Of a stretch of DNA of 64,000 bases, positions 42,116-51,593 are shown piece by piece. Position numbers and translations under genes: made by a program. Location: NCBI GenBank assembly GCA_947499155.1, contig CANMND010000001.1, forward strand, positions 62,001 to 126,000, in the 5' to 3' direction. Within the stretch, counting starts at the first letter, position 1. Each line of letters starts with the position of its first letter. Origin of the DNA: an uncultured Sphingomonadales bacterium. GTDB taxonomy: Bacteria; Pseudomonadota; Alphaproteobacteria; Sphingomonadales; Rhodothalassiaceae. The notes below the pieces were generated by a model. That model saw only the letters and a list, made by a program, of their open reading frames with translations, searched no databases and was not told where the DNA came from.

Positions 42116-43939
42116 ATGACCAGAACAGACAAGAACGCCGATGCCACAAAAAAACCATCGGACAAGGCCCCGGATCAGCAGGATCTGTCAGAAAGCCTTG
42201 CGCGGGCACTGGAAAAAAACCAGCGCATGGTGCTCGACTGGCTGAAAAATAATGAATCGCAGGATAACGCCAGCAGCCCGGAACAAAACAGCTTTGCTCA
42301 TGCCATAGCTGAACTGACTACCAGATTGTGGTCCGACCCAGCGCGTCTATTTGAAACCCAAATGGAGATGTACCAGGACTATTTGAACTTGTGGCAGCAA
42401 AGCATGCAAAAAATGATGGGCGAAGAGACAAAGCCTGTCATTACGCCGGAGAAAGGTGACAGGCGTTTCAAAGATTCGCAATGGTCGGAAAACCAGCTTT
42501 TCGACTTTATCAAGCAATCCTATCTTTTGACCGCCCACCATATGCAAAAAGCCGTGCGGGAGACAAAAGGACTCGACAAGGAAGATGCGCGCAAGGCGGA
42601 CTTCCTGACCCGGCAGTTCATCGACGCCGTCTCGCCGTCAAATTTCGTCCTGACCAATCCGCAGGTTCTGCAAGCCACTCTCGACAGCGGTGGCGAGAAT
42701 CTGGTCAAGGGCATGCAGAACCTGCTGCGCGATCTGGAAAAGGGCGGCGAAATGCCTGCCATCTCCATGACCGATGACAGCGCATTCGAGTTAGGCCGCA
42801 CGATAGCAGCAACACCGGGCAAGGTGGTCTATGAAAATGACCTGTTCCAGTTGATCCAGTACAGCCCCGCAACCGACAGCGTTCACGAAGTGCCCTTGCT
42901 GATTTTCCCGCCCTGGATCAACAAATTCTACATTCTTGATCTGACACCGGAAAAAAGCTTCGTCAAATGGTGCGTCGATCAGGGCCTGACCGTGTTCATG
43001 GTATCATGGGTCAATCCCGATGCCACTTTGCGCAACAAGACCCTTGATGATTACATGAAAGATGGCCAACTGCGCGCACTGGAAGTGGTTGAAGAAATCA
43101 CCCGCATCAGGGGCGTCAATGTCATTGGCTATTGCGTTGCTGGCACCCTTTTTGCTGCTACCCTTGCCTGGCTCCATGCAAAGGGTGAAGAGGACCGCGT
43201 CAAAAGCACCACGTTCTTTACAGCACAGGTGGATTTTGAAGATGCTGGCGAATTGAAGGTCTTTGTCGATGACGAACAGTTAAAGGCTTTGTCAAAACGT
43301 ATGCATGACAAAGGCTATCTTGATGCCCGCGCCATGTTCACAACTTTTAATCTTTTGCGGGCGAACGACCTGATCTGGTCCTTTGTTGTCAATAACTACC
43401 TGCTGGGAAAAGACCCCCTGCCCTTTGATCTTTTGTACTGGAATGCCGACAGCACCAATATCGCCGCCACGGTGCATGAACAGTATTTGCGGGCGATGTA
43501 TTATGAAAACGCCCTGGCAAAACCCAACGGCCTTACCCTTGATGGCACCCCCATCGACCTTGGACGCATCAAGACACCACTCTATATTCAGGCTGGCCGC
43601 GAAGATCATATTGCGCCCGCCCAATCAGTCTACAAGCTGACAGGGCTTGTGTCGGGACCTAAGCGCTTTGTCCTTGCAGGGTCGGGCCATATCGCCGGTG
43701 TCATCAATCCGCCTGCCGCAAAGAAATACCAGTACTGGACGAAAAACGGACGCCTGCCAAAGTCATTCGACCGTTTTATCGAGGGTGCAAAGGAAACGCC
43801 CGGCTCATGGTGGCCAGATTGGCTGAAATGGCAGCAAATACACGCAGGCCCCATGGTTCCAGCGCGCGCGCCGAGCTCAAAGGGCCATCCGCCAATCGAA
43901 GACGCGCCGGGCCGCTATGTAAAGGTAAGGGCGAACTAG
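42116..43939 (+). CDS. phaC: Class I poly(3-hydroxyalkanoate) synthase
   Basis: PHA synthase (607 aa) that polymerises hydroxyacyl-CoA into storage granules. The PhaC N-terminal domain spans about residues 70-240. The alpha/beta-hydrolase part has the lipase-box-like nucleophile NVIGYCVAGT (catalytic cysteine near residue 345), an aspartate in LLYWNADSTN and a histidine in GSGHIAGVINPP. Length fits class I, which works without PhaE. The ATG at 42116 follows AAGGA at about 11 bp; an in-frame TTG at 42044 would add 24 residues. No phaR, phasin or phaAB is adjacent. It is divergent from glpX. Confidence 0.93.
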   Translation: MTRTDKNADATKKPSDKAPDQQDLSESLARALEKNQRMVLDWLKNNESQDNASSPEQNSFAHAIAELTTRLWSDPARLFETQMEMYQDYLNLWQQSMQKMMGEETKPVITPEKGDRRFKDSQWSENQLFDFIKQSYLLTAHHMQKAVRETKGLDKEDARKADFLTRQFIDAVSPSNFVLTNPQVLQATLDSGGENLVKGMQNLLRDLEKGGEMPAISMTDDSAFELGRTIAATPGKVVYENDLFQLIQYSPATDSVHEVPLLIFPPWINKFYILDLTPEKSFVKWCVDQGLTVFMVSWVNPDATLRNKTLDDYMKDGQLRALEVVEEITRIRGVNVIGYCVAGTLFAATLAWLHAKGEEDRVKSTTFFTAQVDFEDAGELKVFVDDEQLKALSKRMHDKGYLDARAMFTTFNLLRANDLIWSFVVNNYLLGKDPLPFDLLYWNADSTNIAATVHEQYLRAMYYENALAKPNGLTLDGTPIDLGRIKTPLYIQAGREDHIAPAQSVYKLTGLVSGPKRFVLAGSGHIAGVINPPAAKKYQYWTKNGRLPKSFDRFIEGAKETPGSWWPDWLKWQQIHAGPMVPARAPSSKGHPPIEDAPGRYVKVRAN

Positions 43940-44082
43940 ACTGTCGACCAAGCCCTGTGATCCCACTCTTCAGGCCTCCCTCATCCTGTGACCGCCCCTT
44001 GCGCCACAAGCCGGTCACCCACGGCCCATGCCCTCCTGTCATCCCATGCAGACCTCCCCGTCATCCTACGGCTTGACCCCTT

Positions 44083-44219
44083 GTCATCCTACGGCTTGAC
44101 CGTGGGATCCATGGCGAATGCAACGCCGCAGCGGCTGGAAGATGGATTCCCCGGTCAAGCCGGGGAATGACTCAAAAAAAGAGCCGGGGAACGACGGACG
44201 AAGTGCGTTGGGAATGACG
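44083..44219. repeat. REP-like repeat copy B (shares 128 bp exactly with copy C)
   Basis: Contains hairpins on TTCCCCGG/CCGGGGAA and the phrase GGCTTGACCGTGGGATCCAT. Bases 44092-44219 recur identically at 44440-44567 (offset 348 bp), indicating a recent direct duplication. Confidence 0.85.
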
Positions 44220-44239
44220 AGAAAAAATGGCCGGGGAAA

Positions 44240-44308
44240 GACGGGCGAAGTGCGTTAGGAACGACGAACGAAGTGCGTTGGGAATGACGGACGAAGTGCG
44301 TTGGGAAC
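44240..44308. repeat. Three degenerate 23-bp tandem units
   Basis: Units starting GACGGGCGAAGTGCGTT, GACGAACGAAGTGCGTT and GACGGACGAAGTGCGTT, each ending GGAAY. A further unit lies at 44193-44215 inside copy B. Confidence 0.8.
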
Positions 44309-44430
44309 GGCGGGTCATGAGTAGCCAAAGGGATAAGCGGGAAACGGCACCGATTTTTCGGTTCTGCCTTTCCACACTTCACACCACCGCCTACGCCTCA
44401 CCCTCCTGTCATCCCACGGCTTACCCCCTT

Positions 44431-44567
44431 GTCATTCCCCGGCTTGACCGTGGGATCCATGGCGAATGCAACGCCGCAGCGGCTGGAAGATGGATTCCCC
44501 GGTCAAGCCGGGGAATGACTCAAAAAAAGAGCCGGGGAACGACGGACGAAGTGCGTTGGGAATGACG
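44431..44567. repeat. REP-like repeat copy C
   Basis: Second member of the 128-bp duplication, bases 44440-44567. It ends in the first unit of the 23-bp tandem array. Confidence 0.85.
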
Positions 44568-44609
44568 GATGAAGTGCGTTGGGAATGACGGATGAAGTGC
44601 GTTGGGAAT
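44541..44609. repeat. Three 23-bp tandem units
   Basis: Units start at 44541, 44564 and 44587, each GACGGAYGAAGTGCGTT followed by GGGAAT. The whole gene-free block 43940-44675 is built of these elements plus REP-like hairpins and holds no gene. Confidence 0.85.
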
Positions 44610-44675
44610 GACGAATAAAATAGTATGAAGAATGACGGCGCAGCGGTTGAGAACGACCTCACGCCGCCTATTTCC

Positions 44676-46889
44676 TCACTCCGCCTTGAGCCTGCTGTCA
44701 AAAAACTTCAACGCATCATGCCACAGATGGCCACGCGCCTTCTCACCGCGAATGCCGTGACGCTTGCCCGGATAGGTCATGAGTTCAAACGACACGCCGC
44801 TTTCCTGCAACTGGCTCATGAGCTTGACCGTATTGTCGAAAAACACATTGTCATCAGCCATGCCATGGACCAGTCGCAATGTACCTGAGCGAATACCGTC
44901 CACATAAGGGAAAACCGACGACTTGTCATAAGCATCACCCACATTGGGATCGCCAAGGAAACGCTCGGTATAGTGCGTGTCATAAAGTCGCCAGTCGGTG
45001 ACCGGTGCAACCGACAAGCCTGCCTTGAAAATCTCAGGGGCCTTGGACAGCAATTGAATGGTCATGAACCCGCCATAGGACCAGCCATAAACACCGATAC
45101 GGTCCGGATCCACAAAGCCCTGTCCCTTCAGGAATTCTGCGGCTGCCACCTGGTCCACCACTTCCCTGTCACCCATATTGTGATAGATCACTTTTTCAAA
45201 GGCCTTGCCGCGATTGCTGGAGCCGCGATTATCAAGCTTCAGGACCACATAACCGTTGCGCACCAGTATCTGGTCAAAATCAATGCCCCATGCCTTTCGC
45301 ACCCGCTGCACCCCAGGGCCGCCATAAACATTGACCACAGCCGGATAGGTCTTTTCAGGATCAAAATCAGCGGGCCTTAACATCATGTAATGAAGGTCAG
45401 CGCCATCTTCCGCCTTGATCGTTCCAAAGACCGTCCCGCCATGACCCTCGACAAAGGGCGCATAAGGATGCGTTTCATCAAGCGGGTTATCCTCGATCCA
45501 GGTAAGAATTTCCCCATCCATGCTTTTGAGCGCCACGCGCGGCGGCAGGTCGGGGCCGGAAAAACTGTCCACAAAGATCGAACCGTCTTTCCCCACATCA
45601 ACGCCATGCCAACCACTTTCAGCGGTCAGGCGCGTGACCTTGTCCGGCGCCGGATCAAGCGGCACGGCGTAAAGGTGATTCTCAATGGGTGTGTCCTTGA
45701 AGCCGCTGAAATAAACGGTGCCTGCCTTTTCATCGACATGCTCAAGTTTTCCTACCACCCACTGGCCTGATGTGAGTGCCCCTAAGTCATTGCCTTCCAG
45801 ATCATAAAGATAAAGATGCCTGAACCCTGACCGCTCTGACGACCAGACGAACCGGTCGCTGTCTTTCAGGAACGTCAAATTATGGTGCAGGGTCAGCCAG
45901 CTGTCCGATGTCTCGGTCAGGATGGTGGATTGTGTACCCTTCTCCACATCTGCAAACACCAGATCAAGCTTTGATTGTGCCCTATTTTGACGCTGGAACG
46001 CCACGTGGCCGCTATCGGGAAGCCAGTTGACGCGGGCAAGATAGATGTCCTTTTCCTCACCCAGATCAATCCAGTCCATATCACCGGATTCAATCTCCAC
46101 CACACCCAGTTCAATCAACACATTATCAGTACCAGCAAAGGGATAGCGCTGCTCAATTGTGGTGACGCCACCATCGGCGGACAGCTCATACCGATTGACC
46201 AGTTTAACCGGGCTTTCATCAACTCGCGTGAACGCGATGCGGGTTTCATCTGGCGCCCACCAATAGCCGGTATCGCGGTCCATTTCTTCCTGGGCGACGA
46301 ATTCCGCCATACCATTCAGAATTGTGCCGCCACCATCATTGGTAAGCTGGGTTTCAGCGCCTGTGTCCACATTGACGATGAACAGATTCTGGTCGCGTAT
46401 GAAGGACACATATGTGGCTTCAGGGGAAAATTTGGCGTCCGTTTCAAACGCGTCTGTCTCCGTCAGGCGCTTGACAGTACCGCCAATGGGCAGGACGTAA
46501 AGATCGCCGCCCAGCGGGAACAGCAGGCTCTTGCCGTCTTTGGAATAGTGGTAGTCCACGATACCGCTTGCGGTAATGCGCTGACGTTCGCGGCGGGCTT
46601 TTTCCACCTCGCTCAGGACTTCGTCCTCACCGCCCAACAGGTCGCTGCTGTCCACCAAAAGGCGGGTCTCGCCGCTGGCAATATGAAATTCCCACAAATC
46701 CTGAACACGGAAATCCTCGTCCTTGCCTTTTAAGAAGGTCACCCTTTCGCCATCGGGAGAAATCTTGAGACCGGCAACCTTTGGCCCGTCAAGAGACGGG
46801 CTGCCGACCATGCGGTCTATGGTCAGTTCATCGGCTGTGACAACAGATGACAGTGCGGCAAACCCCGCAGCAAGCAGAATGGTACGCAT
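44676..46889 (-). CDS. Prolyl oligopeptidase family (S9), DPP IV-like peptidase
   Basis: Secreted dipeptidyl peptidase IV-like enzyme (737 aa). A short signal peptide (MRTILLAAGFAALSSVVTA) is followed by the DPP IV N-terminal beta-propeller (about residues 60-460), with the typical EFVAQEEMDRDTGYWWAPDE carrying the double-glutamate substrate-recognition motif. The S9 catalytic domain has the nucleophile in GVYGWSYGGFMTIQL near residue 608, the aspartate in HGMADDNVFF and the histidine in GKRHGIRG near residue 719. GGGGA lies 6 bp before the ATG. It would remove X-Pro/X-Ala dipeptides outside the cytoplasm and could complement the subtilases in peptide use. Confidence 0.93.
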   Translation of the reverse strand: MRTILLAAGFAALSSVVTADELTIDRMVGSPSLDGPKVAGLKISPDGERVTFLKGKDEDFRVQDLWEFHIASGETRLLVDSSDLLGGEDEVLSEVEKARRERQRITASGIVDYHYSKDGKSLLFPLGGDLYVLPIGGTVKRLTETDAFETDAKFSPEATYVSFIRDQNLFIVNVDTGAETQLTNDGGGTILNGMAEFVAQEEMDRDTGYWWAPDETRIAFTRVDESPVKLVNRYELSADGGVTTIEQRYPFAGTDNVLIELGVVEIESGDMDWIDLGEEKDIYLARVNWLPDSGHVAFQRQNRAQSKLDLVFADVEKGTQSTILTETSDSWLTLHHNLTFLKDSDRFVWSSERSGFRHLYLYDLEGNDLGALTSGQWVVGKLEHVDEKAGTVYFSGFKDTPIENHLYAVPLDPAPDKVTRLTAESGWHGVDVGKDGSIFVDSFSGPDLPPRVALKSMDGEILTWIEDNPLDETHPYAPFVEGHGGTVFGTIKAEDGADLHYMMLRPADFDPEKTYPAVVNVYGGPGVQRVRKAWGIDFDQILVRNGYVVLKLDNRGSSNRGKAFEKVIYHNMGDREVVDQVAAAEFLKGQGFVDPDRIGVYGWSYGGFMTIQLLSKAPEIFKAGLSVAPVTDWRLYDTHYTERFLGDPNVGDAYDKSSVFPYVDGIRSGTLRLVHGMADDNVFFDNTVKLMSQLQESGVSFELMTYPGKRHGIRGEKARGHLWHDALKFFDSRLKAE

Positions 46890-47058
46890 GAAGAATCCCC
46901 ATTGATATGATGCGCCTGACGTCTTTGGCCGTCACTTTGCGTCGCATGACGTGACAAGGCAAGGGACTAATCGGGAAAGGGGCAAGTGAGGAAGGTAAGT
47001 GAGGGGCCAAGTAAAGGGGACGAGTGGAGGACCAGTTATGACCAAGTGCGTTTTAGCT

Positions 47059-48816
47059 TCACCAGCCGCCGCCGCCACCGCCGCCACCACCGCTGCCTCC
47101 AGAAAATCCGCCACCGCCGAAACTCGACCCTGATGACGACGAAGGCGGCGTGGCCGCAGCGCTAAAGGACGATGCCATCCCGGTTCCCACTGCTGCTGAA
47201 AAAAGTGCCGGGTTGAACGAGTGTCCCGAACGAAGCTGTCGGCCGCTATACCAGTGGGGCTGCCAGCTCTTACCGGTGTTGGGATCACGAACTGCCTTCA
47301 GAATCGCATCAAACTGCCTGCCCCACGCCTGTTCCACGCCAAGAGCGATGGCATAGGGCAGGTAGCGTTCAAACAGCTCGGGCGTCTTTTTCGGCGGATT
47401 ATGGAAATTCATCCTGTCTTTTTCCGCCACCTCCAGATAGCGCCGGAACCCCTCGATCTCGTCCATCAGCTTGCGGCCCTTCAAAGTCGGTGCGCGCAAA
47501 AGCTGAAAAAACACGAAGTTGAGCAGCGCCAAAAGAACCAGCGATATAATCATGAGAAGTGAGAAATGAGTAAGCGTAAGGACACTCGCCAGAACAAATC
47601 CGGCGCTCATTAACAGGCCCGCAGCAAAAACGCCCCTGTTAAGATTGAAATGCACCCCCATGTGCTCACGTGCCAGCGCCCTTTTATGGGCTGAGCGTGC
47701 GGCTTGCAGAATCTTGTAGTTCTTTTGTTTGACAGTGAGACTGTCCCCGGCGCTGAACAGTGCCTCAAACAGGGCTTTTTCCCCTGACGACAGACCTGCC
47801 GGCTTATGCCCGGTGCCTGCCTTGTGAACGGTTATGGTTTTGTCATCGGCTTCTTCGATACGCAAGCCACCTTTTACCGCCAGATTGACAATGGCTGCGC
47901 TGAATCCCGTATCATCCCAGCCCTGCCTCAATAAAAAGCGTGCGGCAGCGGGCGACATTTTGTGGGGCGGCTCATAAAGCGCAATAATCACACCCTTTGG
48001 CGGGTCACGCCCAACCCTTGCCCACACCCACAGATAAAATGGGAAAACAACCAGTACGCCCAAGAAGGCCAAAAGGGTACTGAGATTGTCACGGACAAAC
48101 CAGAACACCCCATCAATTCTGTCTGGTCGCGCCACATGCCCTGCGGGCCATGTGAGGGCAATGGTCATCCCTTCACCCGGCTTAAGAGGACCATTCGCCC
48201 TGAATAACACGGTGCCGGAATCAATCATGTCAACGGATGCGCCACCTTCCCCCGCACCGGCAGCACCAGCCGACACCTTGTAATCGGACACCGACACGCC
48301 ATCGGGCAGGTTTACAGTCACTTCGGCATTTAGAATCGGGAAGTCCCAGCCATAGGCAATAGCTTGATAGGTCAATTCATCACGCTCCGGCAGGAACATT
48401 AATTGTCGCCGGGTCTGGAAGCGGATGGAAAATGTATGAAGGCCCGGTGACAGGATTTTGTCCTTGTCGCCTATTTGCAGTCTTTTGCCGTGGTCAAGGG
48501 ACGTGACCTGCCACGGCACTGGCCCGCCATCAAGCTTTACATCCTTGACCGAAAATGTCGTCCGGGACCGGCCCAAATCGCCCTGATAGTCCGTTTGAAA
48601 GTCACGAAAAATTCCACGGCGAATCTTTCGGCCTTCGCTGCGGACAAGAATATTTTCTTCCACCTCCATCACCCCGGACGGCAGAACCGTAAGCGTTGCC
48701 GCATAGCGCTCGATGACTTCTGCTGCGTGAGCCGCAAAGGCAGAAAATGCAGCAATCCACGCCAGCGCCAACGCGCCGACAAGTCTTGTCACTGGTCTTG
48801 TCATTGGCCGGTTCAA
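47059..48816 (-). CDS. DUF2207 membrane protein with Gly-rich tail
   Basis: Membrane protein (585 aa) of the DUF2207 family. A signal peptide (LVGALALAWIAAFSAFAAHA) leads into a large extracytoplasmic domain (about residues 35-230) with VLPSGVMEVEENILVRSEGR. A helix pair at about residues 245-265 and 400-440 anchors it, and the C-terminus is strongly Gly/Ser rich, ending in GGSGGGGGGGGGW. The glycine-rich tail is a usual feature of the family. Its ATG overlaps the lemA stop by 4 bp, and lemA and DUF2207 genes are often paired. The function is not established; an envelope role is inferred. Confidence 0.9.
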   Translation of the reverse strand: MNRPMTRPVTRLVGALALAWIAAFSAFAAHAAEVIERYAATLTVLPSGVMEVEENILVRSEGRKIRRGIFRDFQTDYQGDLGRSRTTFSVKDVKLDGGPVPWQVTSLDHGKRLQIGDKDKILSPGLHTFSIRFQTRRQLMFLPERDELTYQAIAYGWDFPILNAEVTVNLPDGVSVSDYKVSAGAAGAGEGGASVDMIDSGTVLFRANGPLKPGEGMTIALTWPAGHVARPDRIDGVFWFVRDNLSTLLAFLGVLVVFPFYLWVWARVGRDPPKGVIIALYEPPHKMSPAAARFLLRQGWDDTGFSAAIVNLAVKGGLRIEEADDKTITVHKAGTGHKPAGLSSGEKALFEALFSAGDSLTVKQKNYKILQAARSAHKRALAREHMGVHFNLNRGVFAAGLLMSAGFVLASVLTLTHFSLLMIISLVLLALLNFVFFQLLRAPTLKGRKLMDEIEGFRRYLEVAEKDRMNFHNPPKKTPELFERYLPYAIALGVEQAWGRQFDAILKAVRDPNTGKSWQPHWYSGRQLRSGHSFNPALFSAAVGTGMASSFSAAATPPSSSSGSSFGGGGFSGGSGGGGGGGGGW

Positions 48817-49385
48817 AAAGCCACCTTCACCGGCTGACGGACCGTTGCTGCATCATCCAGTTCGAAAAAGTCACGCCTTTCGATTGTGAACGCTTTCGCC
48901 ACCAAGTTGGATGGAAAGCTGTCCACCTGCGTATTTAAAAGCCGCACATTGCCGTTGTAATAGCGGCGCGCTTTCTGGATATGGTCTTCGATCTGGGATA
49001 ACTCGTCGGCAAGCTGCTTGAAATTGGCATTGGCCTTAAGGTCAGGGTATGCCTCAGACACCGCAAACAGGGACTTAAGCGCCCCCGCCAGCATGTTTTC
49101 CGGCACAGCCTGCTCCGATGGCGAACCCGTTGCCCCCATTGCCATGGTCCGTGCGGCAGTCACCCGCTCCAGCGTTTCTTTCTCGTGGCCAGCGTAGCCT
49201 TTCACCGTCTCAACCAGATTGGGAATGAGATTATAGCGGCGCTTCAACTGAACATCGATATCGCTCCAGGCCTCTTCGGAATGGGTGCGCAGCCTGATGA
49301 AACGGTTATAGGTGATGATCACATATAGTCCGGGGACAAGCACAAGGCCCAGCCCGACCATGAGTCCGAGTACTGTACTGTCCAT
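48813..49385 (-). CDS. lemA: LemA family protein
   Basis: LemA family membrane protein (190 aa from ATG 49385, with AGGGG about 10 bp upstream). One N-terminal helix (STVLGLMVGLGLVLVPGLYV) anchors it, and the rest is a helical bundle: YNRFIRLRTHSEEAWSDIDV, LKRRYNLIPNLVETVKGYAG and NFKQLADELSQIEDHIQKAR are the family signatures. Function is poorly understood; the N-terminus is thought to face outside. It forms a two-gene operon with the DUF2207 gene. Confidence 0.92.
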   Translation of the reverse strand: MDSTVLGLMVGLGLVLVPGLYVIITYNRFIRLRTHSEEAWSDIDVQLKRRYNLIPNLVETVKGYAGHEKETLERVTAARTMAMGATGSPSEQAVPENMLAGALKSLFAVSEAYPDLKANANFKQLADELSQIEDHIQKARRYYNGNVRLLNTQVDSFPSNLVAKAFTIERRDFFELDDAATVRQPVKVAF

Positions 49386-49474
49386 AGTCCGCAAACCCCT
49401 TGTTATCGTGAGAAGGTCAACAGCTTAGAGACAGTCGATACGATTGCCAATAAAAAGGCGTTAAATGTGCACCT

Positions 49475-50473
49475 CTAATCATCGTCCATAATCGACTGAC
49501 CAAATGCCCGTAAAAGACTGTCAGCGCCATGGGTTGGTGTCAGCCGTCCTTTGGCAACAGAGGCTTCCACGTCCGGCAAAGCGGCCTTGACTGCGTCGTG
49601 ATTACGGAACCGGGAAAGCAAACGGTCTTCCACCATCGCCCACATCCACGTCACATGCTGCTTTTGGCGGCGCGCATTGAACAGTCCCTTGTCCTGCATG
49701 ATCGTCCGGTGCTGTTCCAGGCTGGACCACAAATCTTCAAGCCCAAGCCCTGTGAGACCTGAAATCGTCAGAACAGGCGGTTTCCACAATGCATCAGCGC
49801 GGGTCATAATGCGAAGGGCCGACTTATAATCACGTGCGGCGCGGCGGGCTTTGCCTGGATCCTGGTCCGCCTTGTTAATTGCCAGAATATCGGCAATTTC
49901 CAATATACCTTTTTTAATGCCCTGCAATTCATCACCCGCGCCCGGCAGCATCAGGACAAGGAACACATCCACCATGTCGGCAACCACATATTCCGATTGC
50001 CCCGCACCCACGGTTTCCACCAGAATAACGTCATAGCCCGCAGCCTCGCACAACAGCATGCTTTCCCGCGTTGCCCGGCCCACACCACCCAGAACACCTG
50101 ATGACGGCGATGGCCGGATAAAGGCATTTGGATCAACGGACAGGCGCTCCATCCGCGTCTTGTCACCAAGGATCGATCCGCCTGTGCGCCCGGAAGATGG
50201 ATCAACGGCCAGCACTGCCACCTTCTTGCCAAGACCAGTGAGATAAGACCCAAACGCATCAATAAACGTGGACTTCCCCACACCGGGGATGCCGGTAATG
50301 CCAATACGGTGTGCATCACCAGTCAAGGGCAACAGGTTGCTTAAAAGTGCCTGGGCCTGTGGCAGATGTGCCGGATTGCGGCTTTCAACAAGGGTAATGG
50401 CCCGAGCCAGCATGGCCCGATCCCCGGCGCGTACGCCCGCTTCCAGTTCTAAAGAAGACGGATATCGAGACAT
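49475..50473 (-). CDS. meaB: Methylmalonyl-CoA mutase-associated GTPase MeaB (ArgK family)
   Basis: G3E GTPase (332 aa) that protects and reloads B12 in methylmalonyl-CoA mutase. Walker A is in GITGIPGVGKSTFIDAFG near residue 58; LAVDPSSGRTGGSILGDKTR is the conserved switch region, DVILVETVGAGQSE the Walker B/G3 region, and AINKAD the base-specificity motif. Full length for the family. The mutase subunits are encoded 1.1 kb away on the same strand, separated by an NsrR-like regulator and a truncated haemoglobin. Confidence 0.93.
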   Translation of the reverse strand: MSRYPSSLELEAGVRAGDRAMLARAITLVESRNPAHLPQAQALLSNLLPLTGDAHRIGITGIPGVGKSTFIDAFGSYLTGLGKKVAVLAVDPSSGRTGGSILGDKTRMERLSVDPNAFIRPSPSSGVLGGVGRATRESMLLCEAAGYDVILVETVGAGQSEYVVADMVDVFLVLMLPGAGDELQGIKKGILEIADILAINKADQDPGKARRAARDYKSALRIMTRADALWKPPVLTISGLTGLGLEDLWSSLEQHRTIMQDKGLFNARRQKQHVTWMWAMVEDRLLSRFRNHDAVKAALPDVEASVAKGRLTPTHGADSLLRAFGQSIMDDD

Positions 50474-50572
50474 GAGCGCACTTTAGGCACAGGAGATAAA
50501 AGCCACAAGGGGCCAGATGATTTGTCCATAAGCATAAGACTTGAGCGGTCAACCTGGCTGGACTTCGGCTTG

Positions 50573-51019
50573 TCAGGCAGCTGCTTCATCAAGGCCAAGC
50601 TGTTTGCGCATAGCCGCTGGCTTACTGATTGTATCGGCCAAAGTATACTGGTCCAGAACCGCAAGCCATGCATCCAGTGCCGTATGCAGAATTCCGCTCA
50701 GGCCACAGGATTTTGTTATGACGCACTTGCTTATACCGGTCGTAAAACATTCCACAATCTGGAAATCTTCTTCCATCAGGCGGACGACATCCCCGATATT
50801 AATGTCAGCGGGATCATGGGCCAGTTGCAAACCCCCGGTCCGACCACGAATTGTTTTCACATAGCCATTCCGGCCAAGTTGCTGGGACACTTTCATCAGA
50901 TGATTTTTTGAAATGTCGTAGCTGTCAGCAATCGTCTGAATGGTGGAAATCCTGCCCGGACGCAGCGCGAGATACATCAAGACACGCAAGGCGTAGTCTG
51001 TGTGCAGGGTCAGGCGCAT
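50573..51019 (-). CDS. nsrR: Rrf2-family regulator, NsrR-like (Fe-S, NO-responsive)
   Basis: Rrf2-type repressor (148 aa from ATG 51019, with GGAG 6 bp upstream; an ATG four codons earlier is possible). The winged helix covers residues 1-75 (MRLTLHTDYALRVLMYLALR; NGYVKTIRGRTGGLQLA is the wing). Three cysteines at 91, 99 and 105 (C-x7-C-x5-C) match the Fe-S ligands of NsrR, which loses repression when NO attacks its cluster. It is divergent from a truncated haemoglobin gene, which fits control of NO detoxification. IscR is a weaker alternative because no isc genes are present. Confidence 0.88.
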   Translation of the reverse strand: MRLTLHTDYALRVLMYLALRPGRISTIQTIADSYDISKNHLMKVSQQLGRNGYVKTIRGRTGGLQLAHDPADINIGDVVRLMEEDFQIVECFTTGISKCVITKSCGLSGILHTALDAWLAVLDQYTLADTISKPAAMRKQLGLDEAAA

Positions 51020-51078
51020 GAGATTCTCCATAAATACGAGTGTAAAATGCCGATACCTTGTTTTATGTCCCTCTGCAA

Positions 51079-51090
51079 TATATGCATATA
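51079..51090. promoter_or_regulatory. Palindrome between nsrR-like and haemoglobin genes
   Basis: TATATGCATATA is a perfect 12-bp palindrome in the 130-bp divergent region, followed by ATGTATAG. It resembles part of NsrR sites (which contain ATGCATTT-type half-sites), so it is a candidate operator for the NsrR-like regulator. Confidence 0.4.
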
Positions 51091-51149
51091 ATGTATAGCA
51101 TTTAATTTACAGCCCGTCACATCCCATCTTCGTCATCGAGCAAAGCAAT

Positions 51150-51572
51150 ATGACTAACGACAAACCAATGCGTGCCCCTCTTCATCCCGACATCACAGAA
51201 GAGATGATCGAACAGCTGGTGCACAGCTTTTATGGGAAAGTCCGCAAGGATGAACGCTTGGGCCCATTATTTGATAATGCCATCACCGAACCTTGGCCCG
51301 ACCATCTCAAGAAAATGTGTGATTTCTGGTCATCGATAACGCGCCTCACCAGTCGCTTCAAGGGAAGGCCGATGCAAAAACATGCCCGCATAACAGATAT
51401 CCGCGTTGAGGACTTTGCCATCTGGCTTTCATTGTTTCATGAAACCGCGCATCAAGTTTGCCCTCCGGACATCGCGGCCATCTTTATCGAAAAGGCGGAA
51501 ATGATTGCCGAGAGTTTCAAGCTTGGCCTGTTTTACCGCCCGAACGCCATCCCTGTTGTGGCTGCCAAATAA
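51150..51572 (+). CDS. Group III truncated haemoglobin
   Basis: Small haem protein (140 aa) of the group III truncated haemoglobin family. The B-helix segment HSFYGKVRKDERLGPLF and the E/F region around MQKHARITDIRVEDFAIWLS, with the proximal histidine likely in the FHETAHQV segment, agree with the group. Family members bind O2 or NO and are linked to NO or nitrite stress in Campylobacter. It is transcribed away from the NsrR-like gene and stops 22 bp before the convergent mutB gene. Confidence 0.9.
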   Translation: MTNDKPMRAPLHPDITEEMIEQLVHSFYGKVRKDERLGPLFDNAITEPWPDHLKKMCDFWSSITRLTSRFKGRPMQKHARITDIRVEDFAIWLSLFHETAHQVCPPDIAAIFIEKAEMIAESFKLGLFYRPNAIPVVAAK

Positions 51573-51593
51573 AGAGAGGCAAAACGCTACATA

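Noticed and set aside
44155-44701. Several overlapping frames rich in PTHFVRHSQRTSS-like repeats
   Set aside because: They are translations of the 23-bp tandem units and REP-like hairpins; no start signals and no protein-like composition.
45975-46733. 252-codon plus-strand frame
   Set aside because: Antisense of the S9 peptidase gene.
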